Source of the DNA: an uncultured Methanomicrobiales archaeon
Lineage (GTDB): Archaea; Halobacteriota; Methanomicrobia; Methanomicrobiales; Methanospirillaceae
Reading direction: 5' to 3'
DNA: 38,898 nucleotides
NCBI GenBank assembly: GCA_903828975.1
Contig: CAIKOD010000087.1
Coordinates: 1 to 38,898 of the forward strand
Shown: piece by piece, positions 8,718-19,600 of the stretch
Layout of the letters: every line of letters starts with the position of its first letter
Numbering within the stretch: the stretch's first letter is position 1
Notes under the pieces: model-generated
What the model was told of the DNA's origin: nothing
Database searches by the model: none
The model's input: the letters and a program-made list of their open reading frames with translations, nothing else
Translations under genes and position numbers: made by a program

Positions 8718-11411
8718 TTACCAGTAGCGGTGGGTCCGTATGAAATTTCTTTCTGCTTTCAGTATCTCCCGGTAGAAGGCATCACCTTCAGAGAGTGTCA
8801 ATAAGATCCTCGATGCGTGTTCAGGTCCTACACCTTTACCTGCCAATGCGATGACAGCCTTTTTCCCGCTTGAAAGGACAATATTTGCGTTCCTGTTCAG
8901 CCGCATTTCGATCGCACGTTCCTCAACCGTCTTTTTCTGCTTGATTGCAACGGCATAGAGCTGTTCGTCCCATGGTTTTAAGACGGCGATGAGGCGGGCA
9001 TTGCACAGCGGACATACCGGGTTGTCCTTCACTCTTTCGACTGTTGTTTTGCTTTTCCATTTCCGGCAGTTCATACATGCAAGGAACACCTCCTGCTGCA
9101 TGAGACGGCGTTTGAGCGTTGATATAACCGCCTGGTCTGCCGTAGGGGGGGGTATCTGGTCACGGGATGAGGTGAACAGTGCCTCGGCACCCAGCAGGCT
9201 GATTGGTCCCGTATGGACCTCGATTTTTCCGGAACGGACTTCTTCAACAATAGCAGCAGCACCGTCCACGTCCATGTAAACCGAGAAAAGTTCGCGATAG
9301 GCTTCATCCTGGATTACGGTATCTTCAAACATTTCGGTAAGACGGTGAATTGAAAGTCGTTCATAATCGGCATCCGGGTCGATTGCCCCGAATTTTTTCG
9401 CTATCTGGACCAGTTTCCACTTGAACAGGGCAGTACGCTTGAGGGCGAGCCCGAGTATCCCCCTGATATGCGCGGGTTCAAGTGCAAGAAGGGCTTCTTT
9501 GACATCTGCTGCCCTTATAGTGGATGGTAACCGGAGCAGTGCCCTGTATGCATCGATCTCAATTCCTACCGTTGTACCATATCGTGCTGAAATGAGGATA
9601 GACAGGACTCGGGCAAGGGCCTCGTTTGTTTTGTGCCCTGCACAAAGGTTAAGCACGACACCTTCGGGGGCGTTTTCAAGGGTAATACACTCGTCAGTCG
9701 GTACAACAGACCTGTTCTTATCCATCTCGGAAAGAAACCGCAAGACAACGTGACATACCGTTGTATCCTCCGAATAGGAGCGGATATCCCGTGTCCTCCG
9801 GAGACGCCCCTGTTCACGTGCGACTTCAAACGGTACGGGTATCTGCTCTCCCTCCCATGAAGGTAGTTCGCCTTTTGCAAATTTCGCAGGTTCAACTGTA
9901 ATTCTTCCGTCTTCGATATCAAGGACCCGCCAGAGCTGGCCCTTGGTAATAAATACTGCACCCGTGTAGATCCATCCCACGACAAATGACTCGTCAAGCG
10001 TACCGACCGTCTTCCGCGAGACCATGTCAAAGACCGGCATCTTCCGCTCGTCATGGATCATCGAAAGGTTTCCGGCGAGGTAGCGCCTGGCCCGGGACGT
10101 GGTAATCACCCTGTCAGCATCCAGCCTGATCAGCCGGTGGTCTTCCATCTGGTCACATACCTTTGAAAGGAAGCCCGGGTCACCGGAAAAGACGGAAGTC
10201 CTCGTTATAATTGAGCTGATTTTCGATTTCTGGATTTCACCATATTCTACGGCCATCGCTGCGACCTGGTTGGCAAGGACATCAGCTGCATCTTTCGGGA
10301 TCCGGACAGGTTCTATCTCATTTGCCTTGGCCTTCCTGGCAATAACAAGCGATTCGAGAAGGTCATCAAACCCGGTAGCAAATACAGTGCCCCGTGACAC
10401 CGTGTTCAGCTGGTGCCCTGCCCGGCCAACTCTTTGGACCAGGCGTGCGACTTCCCGGGGGGAGCCAAACTGTAATACGTGACCGACATGCCCGATATCA
10501 ATACCGAGTTCCATCGAAGATGTGCAGATGAGTGCCTTTATCCGGCCGGATTTGAACTTTTCCTCGGCTTCGATCCGTACTTCCCGGGAAAGAGAACCAT
10601 GGTGGACTTCAACATCCCCCCTGGTATACAGGACATGGCCCAGCGCCTCTGCGGTGACACGTGTATTGGTAAAGACAAGGGTTGATCCATGGGAATCGAT
10701 TGATTTGCCCACGGATTCCGCCTGGTGATCAAATTTATCACCAATATATTCCACCCCGATCTCGAGGTGTTTCGCGACCGGGACTGAAACAAGTGAGAAC
10801 GGGCGCTGCCCGCAAAGGTAACGACCCACATCCTCCGGGTTTCCGACCGTCGCAGATAGTCCCAGTCGCTGGAATTCCCCGGCATACTCCACCAGCCGTT
10901 CAAGTGCCACCGCGAGCTGTATTCCCCGTTTACTTCCTGCAAGCTCGTGAATTTCATCAACTACTACAAAACGTACATTGTCCAGGTGCTTCCTGAGAAT
11001 TTTCCCCATAAAAAGTGCCTGGAGGGTCTCAGGCGTGGTAATTAACAGGTCAGGTGGCGAGAGTGCCTGTTTTCTACGGTCTGTTGCAGTCGTATCCCCG
11101 TGGCGCACCCCGACAGAAAAACCCAGCTCCTTACACCACCATTCGAGACGCTGGAGCATGTCCCGGTTCAGCGATCGGAGTGGCGTAATGTAGAGTACCT
11201 GAAAACCGCCTCCGGGCAGCGAAAGCATGCTGTTGAACACGGGGAGCATAGCACTCTCAGTCTTACCGGTCCCGGTTGGCGCGATAAGGACCATGTGTTC
11301 TCCTGAAAGGACACGCGGGATAGCCTGGGTCTGCACCTCGGAAAGGTCCGAGAAGCCCCGTTTCCGGATACACTCCCTGATCCGGGGGTCAAGGAGTTCA
11401 GCCGGACTCAT
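8718..11411 (-). CDS. lhr: Lhr-type DEAD/DEAH-box superfamily 2 helicase
   Basis: Q motif, Walker A APTGTGKTESA, DEIH box, SAT, VQRVGRAGHQ (motif VI), C-terminal CxxC pairs (CMNCRKW, CPLCNAR). Confidence 0.9.
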   Translation of the reverse strand: MSPAELLDPRIRECIRKRGFSDLSEVQTQAIPRVLSGEHMVLIAPTGTGKTESAMLPVFNSMLSLPGGGFQVLYITPLRSLNRDMLQRLEWWCKELGFSVGVRHGDTTATDRRKQALSPPDLLITTPETLQALFMGKILRKHLDNVRFVVVDEIHELAGSKRGIQLAVALERLVEYAGEFQRLGLSATVGNPEDVGRYLCGQRPFSLVSVPVAKHLEIGVEYIGDKFDHQAESVGKSIDSHGSTLVFTNTRVTAEALGHVLYTRGDVEVHHGSLSREVRIEAEEKFKSGRIKALICTSSMELGIDIGHVGHVLQFGSPREVARLVQRVGRAGHQLNTVSRGTVFATGFDDLLESLVIARKAKANEIEPVRIPKDAADVLANQVAAMAVEYGEIQKSKISSIITRTSVFSGDPGFLSKVCDQMEDHRLIRLDADRVITTSRARRYLAGNLSMIHDERKMPVFDMVSRKTVGTLDESFVVGWIYTGAVFITKGQLWRVLDIEDGRITVEPAKFAKGELPSWEGEQIPVPFEVAREQGRLRRTRDIRSYSEDTTVCHVVLRFLSEMDKNRSVVPTDECITLENAPEGVVLNLCAGHKTNEALARVLSILISARYGTTVGIEIDAYRALLRLPSTIRAADVKEALLALEPAHIRGILGLALKRTALFKWKLVQIAKKFGAIDPDADYERLSIHRLTEMFEDTVIQDEAYRELFSVYMDVDGAAAIVEEVRSGKIEVHTGPISLLGAEALFTSSRDQIPPPTADQAVISTLKRRLMQQEVFLACMNCRKWKSKTTVERVKDNPVCPLCNARLIAVLKPWDEQLYAVAIKQKKTVEERAIEMRLNRNANIVLSSGKKAVIALAGKGVGPEHASRILLTLSEGDAFYREILKAERNFIRTHRYW

Positions 11412-12372
11412 ATTCCTCCACTGACGAAAGGGGCCCTATGTAGGTACCATCAGCCAGGTAGATTTCGCAGGACTCCCTGTCCATGCACCGCGAGAGCGGG
11501 GAGGTCGGTGAACCAGCGATCTTCAGCACATCGAACCCTGATAATTCGTTAAATGCCGGTATAAACAGCACCCTCGTTCCGGAACGACCATGCTCACCCT
11601 GCGCGGTCCTTTCCGGATATTCAGGCCAGGCCATCCCTTTATAGGGGGGCCGATTGGAATTAAAACCATCCATGGGAGTGGTCCCGGAAGGGGATAATTT
11701 AGGCCCCTTCTTTTTTCTCCGCATAGTCCTGGTTTTTGTTCCTCCTACAGGTAGTATATCAGAAGGAGGTAGTTCACCTAAAGGACCGGTGCTACCAGGT
11801 TCAGGGCGGACCAGAGGCTTTACTCTCGTAAAACATTCCTCCCTGATTTTCGCAAACAGGTAGGCTGGCGCACGCAGTGAGCACCCAACATCGTCCCGGA
11901 GGCATACAAGCGGGTGATGATGGCCGCAGACAATCAGGTGGCATTTAAGGGAGAGATCGGGATAGGTATGACCATGAAGGTAACCCGTACCGTCAACCAG
12001 GGCCCCTTCTTTTGGTAACAGTTCTCCATCCACGAGGAACCGTTCTATCCCGATATCATGGTTTCCCGGCACCAGCAACAGGCGGGATAAACCCCGGAGA
12101 GATGAAAGAAGGTCCGGAAGCTCACGATATTCCTGTCGTGTCGTCTGTGTAATACTGTGTTTGACATCACCAAGGAGAAGGACTATATCAGGGTCTGTCT
12201 CCCTGATACATGCGATACACTTCTCCTGTCGCTGCCGGCTCCTGCTTTTAAAATGAATACCGTGACGTGCAAGATCTGACTCAATCCCCAGGTGGAGATC
12301 TGCGATAACCAGCACATCTTTGGTGTTGCTGACAAGGAGAGCCGGACCGGACTCGATGAATTCAAGGTTCAT
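11398..12372 (-). CDS. ICC-like metallophosphoesterase (COG1407-like)
   Basis: DLHLG, LLLGDVKH, VPGNHD, CGHHHP motifs; overlaps the Lhr-type helicase gene. Confidence 0.85.
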   Translation of the reverse strand: MNLEFIESGPALLVSNTKDVLVIADLHLGIESDLARHGIHFKSRSRQRQEKCIACIRETDPDIVLLLGDVKHSITQTTRQEYRELPDLLSSLRGLSRLLLVPGNHDIGIERFLVDGELLPKEGALVDGTGYLHGHTYPDLSLKCHLIVCGHHHPLVCLRDDVGCSLRAPAYLFAKIREECFTRVKPLVRPEPGSTGPLGELPPSDILPVGGTKTRTMRRKKKGPKLSPSGTTPMDGFNSNRPPYKGMAWPEYPERTAQGEHGRSGTRVLFIPAFNELSGFDVLKIAGSPTSPLSRCMDRESCEIYLADGTYIGPLSSVEEYESG

Positions 12373-13139
12373 AACAGCTTAATTGCACCTGCAGCAGGCT
12401 GGTAACATTCATCCTCTTCCACAAGCTGCCGGGCTGCAGCAATGACCTGGTCCTCGCGAATACCCTTGCCGGCTGCAATGGGGAGCAGTTCGGATATGTT
12501 GACACCCCTCGGTCCGCTGTGGGTTTTTATCAGCTCGAGCAGGACTTCCCGTGGATCGGGTACTACGATTGCACCACCGCTGATACTACTGACTTTTGAC
12601 AGGGCTTCCTCAACCATATCAACGAGCGATCTGATTTGGACCATGCTTACGTGATAATGATTAATTGCCTGCCTGATTACCTGGTCATCCGTTCCGTTCC
12701 TGATAGCCAGCTCCAGGACTTCAAGCCGTGCAAGTGTCTGTTCGGCCGTGACGATAATCCAGGAATCACGAGTAGCCCGGTCAACAGTCCGGATTGTCAG
12801 GGGCCTGACAACAACTCCCTTTTTAATACCCCGTGAAACCTGTACCTCCCCGGTGACCAGGACAAAAACCGGCGGTTCCACCTTTTCAAGTACCGCAAAA
12901 ACTTCCTCCTCCTGCTTACCTGTTGACAGGTTGAACATCCCGGTGGGGTCTGCAACCCACGTCTGCAGGAATTCCCCGGGTTTTTTTTCCACGCGGGTCA
13001 GGGCACCGGCCAGTAACAGATATGAACCACATGCCCCGGAAGGCGTAATCATTAATTGCGGGGACGGTTTCGATCCCGCATCCTTTTGCAGGGTTGTCCC
13101 TGACAGCTCGCCAGCAAAAATCCTGATAAGTGCCGTCAT
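12369..13139 (-). CDS. RPA-associated OB-fold protein (COG3390-like)
   Basis: OB-fold-like N-terminus (YLLLAGALTRVEK...TWVADPTGMFNLSTG), C-terminal winged-helix-like region; 4-nt ATGA overlap with the phosphoesterase gene. Confidence 0.6.
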   Translation of the reverse strand: MTALIRIFAGELSGTTLQKDAGSKPSPQLMITPSGACGSYLLLAGALTRVEKKPGEFLQTWVADPTGMFNLSTGKQEEEVFAVLEKVEPPVFVLVTGEVQVSRGIKKGVVVRPLTIRTVDRATRDSWIIVTAEQTLARLEVLELAIRNGTDDQVIRQAINHYHVSMVQIRSLVDMVEEALSKVSSISGGAIVVPDPREVLLELIKTHSGPRGVNISELLPIAAGKGIREDQVIAAARQLVEEDECYQPAAGAIKLL

Positions 13140-13596
13140 GTCCGGAATCTCCTGTCAAATAACCAGTAATAGTACGCACAGGTTGTAAAACTGATGATTT
13201 GTTTCCCTGTATTAAAGCTAAAATACCTTAACCATTGACAGGCAGTGGGGATCATGCTTTCCGTTCCGTTCATATTGTTAATATATAGTATCTTAGGCGT
13301 CAGTTGATATCCATTATGCTGAAGGCAATTGTTCAGGTATTATCCAGGTAGCAATATAGTACCAGAAATTAAACATAACGGGTTATTTTTAGCTCATGAA
13401 AATAATCCATCATTATTATCAATCATATTATATTATAGTGGATAAATAGTTGCTATTACCAGATATCACCCTCATATATCACCTTATTCGTTTATTGCGC
13501 GGTCAATAAACGCGGAATTATTCCGGATACAACAACTCTCCATCATGGAGGTAAATTGCGATTCCGGGGATTTGCAGATGAGACCTGACCCGTGAA

Positions 13597-13605
13597 TTTA
13601 TAAAG
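13597..13605 (+). promoter_or_regulatory. Putative TATA box upstream of the giant PKD protein
   Basis: TTTATAAAG about 50 nt upstream of the ORF start. Confidence 0.35.
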
Positions 13606-13649
13606 TTGACATTACCCTTAAATACTTTCCTATTCAACCTCAAACCACT

Positions 13650-16600
13650 GTGGTTTTTATGCGAACGAAAGGGCTAAAGATTGCGTTTCTAACGGTAGTC
13701 CTGATAATCAGCATCATATCACTGTCAGCAGCGGCAGCAGATGATGTAAAGGCTACGAATTATTCTTTCTTTACGAAAGGGAATGTTAGCGGCGGAAATA
13801 CTACTCCGTCTCCGGTGGATCTCCTTCTCGGTTCAATAACTGGGACCGATGATGAGCGGGAAAACCTGGTATTGTTGGATGCGGATAATGCCAAGACTGC
13901 CTCCGGAAGCTGGATAAAGCCAATTCCGGTTCAATTCATCAGGAATGCAGGACAGGCTGGTGAAGGGGTACGGTTTGAGGTCATTTCCGAAATGGGTTCC
14001 ATCTTCTTCACAGATCAGAAAACAGTATTTGCACTTTTCTCACTCACGGACACTCCTGGCAGTACTGAAATTTTCTCACAACAGTTTGTAGGGGCAAATG
14101 CAGCGCCGGTTGTTGAGGGGATCAAACCTCTTTCCGAGAAGGTTAATTTCCTTATTGGAAATAACCAGAATAATTGGCTTACCAATGTCGACACCTACCA
14201 GGGTATCCAGTATTACGACCTCTACCCTGGAATTGACCTGAAATACGAAGGAACCGATGGGAACCTGAAAAGCGAATTCGTGCTTGAACCAACTGGTGAC
14301 CCGGCCCGCATACGGATAAAATATAATGGGATTACCAGTATTGCCAAAGGAAATGATGGGTCCCTCGTTGTCACAACACGTTCCGGTTCATTTACGGAAC
14401 TTAAACCTGATGCATACCAGATGATCCGCGGCCAGAAAGTACCGGTAATCGTCAACTATAACATATTGTCGATAAATGAAGTGGGATTTGATGTAGCGGA
14501 ATATGACAGAAGTCAGCCCCTCGTGATTGATCCGGTAATGACATATGGAATTTATCTAGCAGGAATTGGTGTGGCTGATGCGAAAGCCATTACCAAGGAT
14601 TCGGATGGAAATGCGTATATTGCCGGTAAAACGTATACGGGGTTCGTGCTTTCAGGCTCGGGAGTAGCGGCAAATAGTACCGGATCAGATGCAATTGTAG
14701 TAAAAATCAATCCCGATGGATCTACTCCATTATACAGGACCTACATCGGTGGTAACGGAGAAGACAGTGCCGCAGGAATCGCTCTTGATCAAAATCGCAA
14801 TGTATTCCTTACTGGTTCAACCAGTTCATCCGACTTCCCGACCATCCTGCCAATACAGGGATCTCTTAGGGGGACAACCAATGCGTTTGTCCTGGAACTC
14901 GGTCCGTCAGGGGATAAGATTATCTACTCGACGTACCTTGGAGGATCAGGGACTGATAACGGAAACGCCATCGCTATCGATCCGATGAATAATGTCTATA
15001 TCGCTGGAACAACTACTTCAAATGACTTCCCGACCATCGATGAATTTCATCCATCAAGGTTGATGGGGTCCCAGGCTGCATTTGTTTCAAAAATTGAATC
15101 CTCGGGGTCAAGACTCGTCTACTCGGGATATCTCGGTGGAAATGCGCCTACAACGGGTGCAGGGATTGCCGTGGACAGTGCCGGCAATGCGTTTGTCACC
15201 GGTGAGACCTATGCATCAAAAAACTTCACGGTCGTTCACGCCTACCAGCCCATTAACAGGGGAAATGCGGATGCATACCTAATTAAAATTGCACCAAACG
15301 GTGGATCAGCAGTTTATTCGACCTACATCGGGGGATCCGGCTATGACAGCGGTGCTGCGATCGCCATTGACCCCGCAGGAAATGCATATATCACAGGTGC
15401 CACGGGTTCATCAGATTTTCCCACAAAAAATGCCGCCCAGCAGCACATTGGCGGTATTCTTGACGCATTCATATTAAAAATAAATCCGGACGGCTCACAG
15501 CTCATTTATTCAACGTATCTTGGGGGTATAGGAGTTGATCGGGGTTACGGTATTGCACTGAACGATTATGGGAATGCCTATATTTCCGGGTGGACTTACT
15601 CACTGGTATTTCCGGTTGTGAACCCCTACCAGCCCCGTTACGGCGGCGGTGCATCCGATGGGTTCGTGGCAAAACTTGCCAGTAACGGGGAATCATTTGA
15701 TTATGTGACATATCTGGGAGGAAACGGTCGTGATCCTAGTTATGCAATCGCTGCCGACAACGATGGAAACGCCTATATTACAGGTGACACGAGTTCGACC
15801 AACTTTCCGATGGTAAACCCATTCCCAGTACCTCCGGGAGTACTTGCAGGGTATGTAGTCGTCTTGAGTGACCAGTTCATTCCACCAGGACCCCCGGTAG
15901 CTGATTTCTTCGCGAATACCACATTCGGGTTCAGACCTGCAACCATCGAATTTACTGACCGTTCCACCCGGCAACCGACCTCATGGCACTGGAACTTTGG
16001 AGATGGGTCAACTTCAACGTTACAAAACCCTGTCCACACCTACACACAAACAGGCCGGTATACGGTGGGCCTGACTGCCAGTAACACATATGGGTCAGAT
16101 ACCGTTGTTAAAGAAAATTACATCGAGGTCACCCCACCGATTGTTGGTGGTGATAAAGGGTACTATCTTGTTCACAGCAATGTTGAGGGAGCAACAGTCC
16201 AATTTGACGGTATTACTAAAGGAACAATCACCAACGGCACATTCCTTTTCGAAGTATATGTAACCGGGACACCTTTCAGGACGTTCACCGTTCAACAATG
16301 CGGGTACTTCTCTCTGACCCAGAATATTGCTGATTACCCGGGAAAGGGTGAGACAGTTAACCTGTACGCCAACCTCACAGCCCCGAAGGAACCCCTTATC
16401 GCCGATTTCATCGGGAATACGACATCTGGTGCTGCACCATTGTCTGTCGGTTTCACCGACAATAGTATCGGACACCCTGAGACCTGGTACTGGGCATTTG
16501 GTGATGGCGTTTCCTCTACGGAAGAAAATCCTGTACATTCCTACTCAACTCGCGGAACCTACAATGTCAGCCTGTATGTTACAAACAGCGCCTGTTACAA

Positions 16601-19600
16601 CAATACAATGGTTAAAACAGGCTATATCAGCGTTACAGAAGCACCCGTCCAGCCGGTAGCGGATTTCACAGCTAACCCGACAACGGGCCCGGTCCCGCTT
16701 CTCGTTCAGTTTATTGATAATTCCACCGGTTCCCCGGATTCATGGAACTGGTCCTTTGGCGATGGAAACATTTCCACTGAACAGGACCCGGCTTACTCCT
16801 ATGGAACCCCTGGTCTCTACAGGGTGTTACTGACCGTTGAGAATAAAGCAGGGAACAGCACGAAATACGTGAATAACTTCATCAATGTGACTGGTAACCC
16901 TCCCTGTTCTGACAAAGGTTATTTCCTCGTCCATTCGAATGTGGAGGGGGCTGCCGTATGGTTTGACCAGATCCCCGAAGGATTTATCACCAACGGGACG
17001 CTCCTTGTTGAAGTATGCATCAAAGAGCCGCATTTCACTACCATAACCGTTGAAAAAGAAGGCTATACTCCACTTACCCAGGAAATTACTCAATACCCCG
17101 AAAAAGATCAGATTATTGATATATACGCAAACCTTAACCCGGTGGAAGTCCCGCCGGTCGCTAACTTTACTGCAGACCTGACACACGGGGGCGTTCCCTT
17201 AACGGTGCAGTTTACCGACCTATCAACAGGAAACCCGACAAACTGGAGCTGGAACTTTGGTGACACATTGACATCAAATGACCAGAGCCCTGTACACACC
17301 TATACATCAGAAGGTATCTACAGTGTCACTCTTACCGCCAGTAACGGTGCAGGTTCCGGAACACTTGATAAACCTGATTACATCTGGGTATTCATGATTG
17401 TAGGGGGAGACAAGGGTTACTATCTTATCCATTCTAACGTGGATGGAGCGGCAGTATATTTCAATAACGAGTGGCCTGTTGGGGAGATTGAGAACGGGAC
17501 GCTGCTTGTAGAGACATGCACTACCTGTACGCCTGTCTTTTCATTTACCGTTAAAAAATGCGGGTACTTTACCCTGACCCAGAACAATACTAAATATCCG
17601 GGCAAAGATGAGACCGTCGACCTGTACGCAAACCTTACAGCCCCGAAAGAACCCCTGATCATTAATTTGACAGGGAATACAACATCCGGGACTGCGCCGC
17701 TGGTTGTCGGGTTTACAGAGTCCGGTATTGGCATCCCAGAGACATGGAACTGGAGCTTTGGCGATGGGACATACTCTGAAGAGCAAAATCCGGTCCATGA
17801 ATATACGGTAGTTGGATCCTACAATGTCAACCTGCACGTAACAAACACCGCATGTCAGAATAGTACGGACGTGAAACCTGACTATATTACCGTAACAGAA
17901 ACACCAGTCCCACCGGTTGCACTTTTCACCGGCCAACCCAGGTCCGGAGGTCCGCCTTTAACAGTCCAGTTCAAGGACCTTTCAACGGGGAATCCCATTT
18001 CATGGTACTGGACATTCGGGGATGGCGGTAGCTCGATTGAACGAAGCCCCACATACACATATTATGGCCAGGACCGGTACAACGTTTCACTGTCCGTTTC
18101 AAATAAGCTCGGAAACAGCACGTTAATGATCCAGGACTATATTGATACTTCAGGCAGCCCGACACCTCCGCCCATTGCTGATTTTACTTCGAATGTTACG
18201 GGAGGGTTCATACCGCTTTCAGTACAGTTTACCGATCAATCAATTGGATACGTGGAAGTCAGGGAATGGAACTTCGGGGATGGGTCACCATTATCGACTA
18301 ATCAAAACCCGGTTCATACCTACACAACAGCAGGACGGTTTAATGTCAGCCTGTACGTTCAGAACAGTGCAGGAAGCATGGTATCAACGCGACCTGACTA
18401 TATCACGACGTCAGGACAGGTAAGCCCCATTGCAGATTTCACCACCAATACGACATCCGGACTGGTGCCTCTTGATGTCAGATTCACTGATACATCAACA
18501 GGGTTCCCGACCTCATGGGCCTGGAATTTCGGTGATAATTCAAGTTCTCCTGAAAAAAACCCGGACCATTCCTACGTAATGCCCGGCACATACACGGTTG
18601 CACTGAATGTCTCCAATTCGTATGGCAACAGCAGCATCGTGAAATCAGGCCTCATCAACGTGCATGAAGAACCAATCCTGTTCACGATTAATGCAACGTC
18701 AGGGCCCAATGGTAATATCAGCCCATATGGTAACCAACCTGCCTGGGAGGGGAGTAGTCAGGTATTCAGTATTATCCCGGACGCAAACTTCGATGTAATG
18801 GATGTCCTTGTTGACGGTGAATCAAAAGGCCCTATCACCAGCTACACCTTCTCTAATATCCAGTCAAATCACTGGATAGAAGCGACATTCAGGAGCACGG
18901 CCGTGACGACCTTTAATATCACGGCATCAGCCGGTTTGAACGGGGGTATTTCCCCGGCAGGCATCGTACCGGTACCTGAAGGAACCGATAGAACATTTAC
19001 TTTCATGCCCAGTCCCGGGTACCTTGTTTCCGCTGTACTCGTTGACTCACAACCTTCCGGACAGGGTACCAGCTACACGTTCTACAATGTGACGGCAGAC
19101 CATACGATCAGCGCATCCTTTGCAAAGGATTCCTACCAGATTGTTTCAACGGCAGGTATTAATGGAATGATTCAGCCAGACGGAACGACAGTGGTTGCAT
19201 ATGGCGGTACACTGAACTATACGATTACTCCGGAATCAGGCTACAGAGTTGACGATGTGCTGGTTGATTCGGTATCCAAGGGCCCCCTGACCACTTACCC
19301 ATTCACCAATGTGCAGGACAACCACACAATTTTCGCATCGTTTGTCAAAGATGTGTATTACATATCAGCAACAGTGACAGGTCCCGGAACGATAACCCCT
19401 GGAGGCAATATCACGGTGCTTCCAGGATCAAGCCAGGTTTTCCATATCGAACCCTTATATGGAATCCAGCGTATGACGGTTGATGGTGCATATACCGATC
19501 CTGCGCTTTCCTATGAATTCGAAGATATTCATGCGGACCATACCATTGTTGTAACTTTCATGACCTCCAGCGGCGGTGGCGGTGGCGGCGGTGGAGGGGG

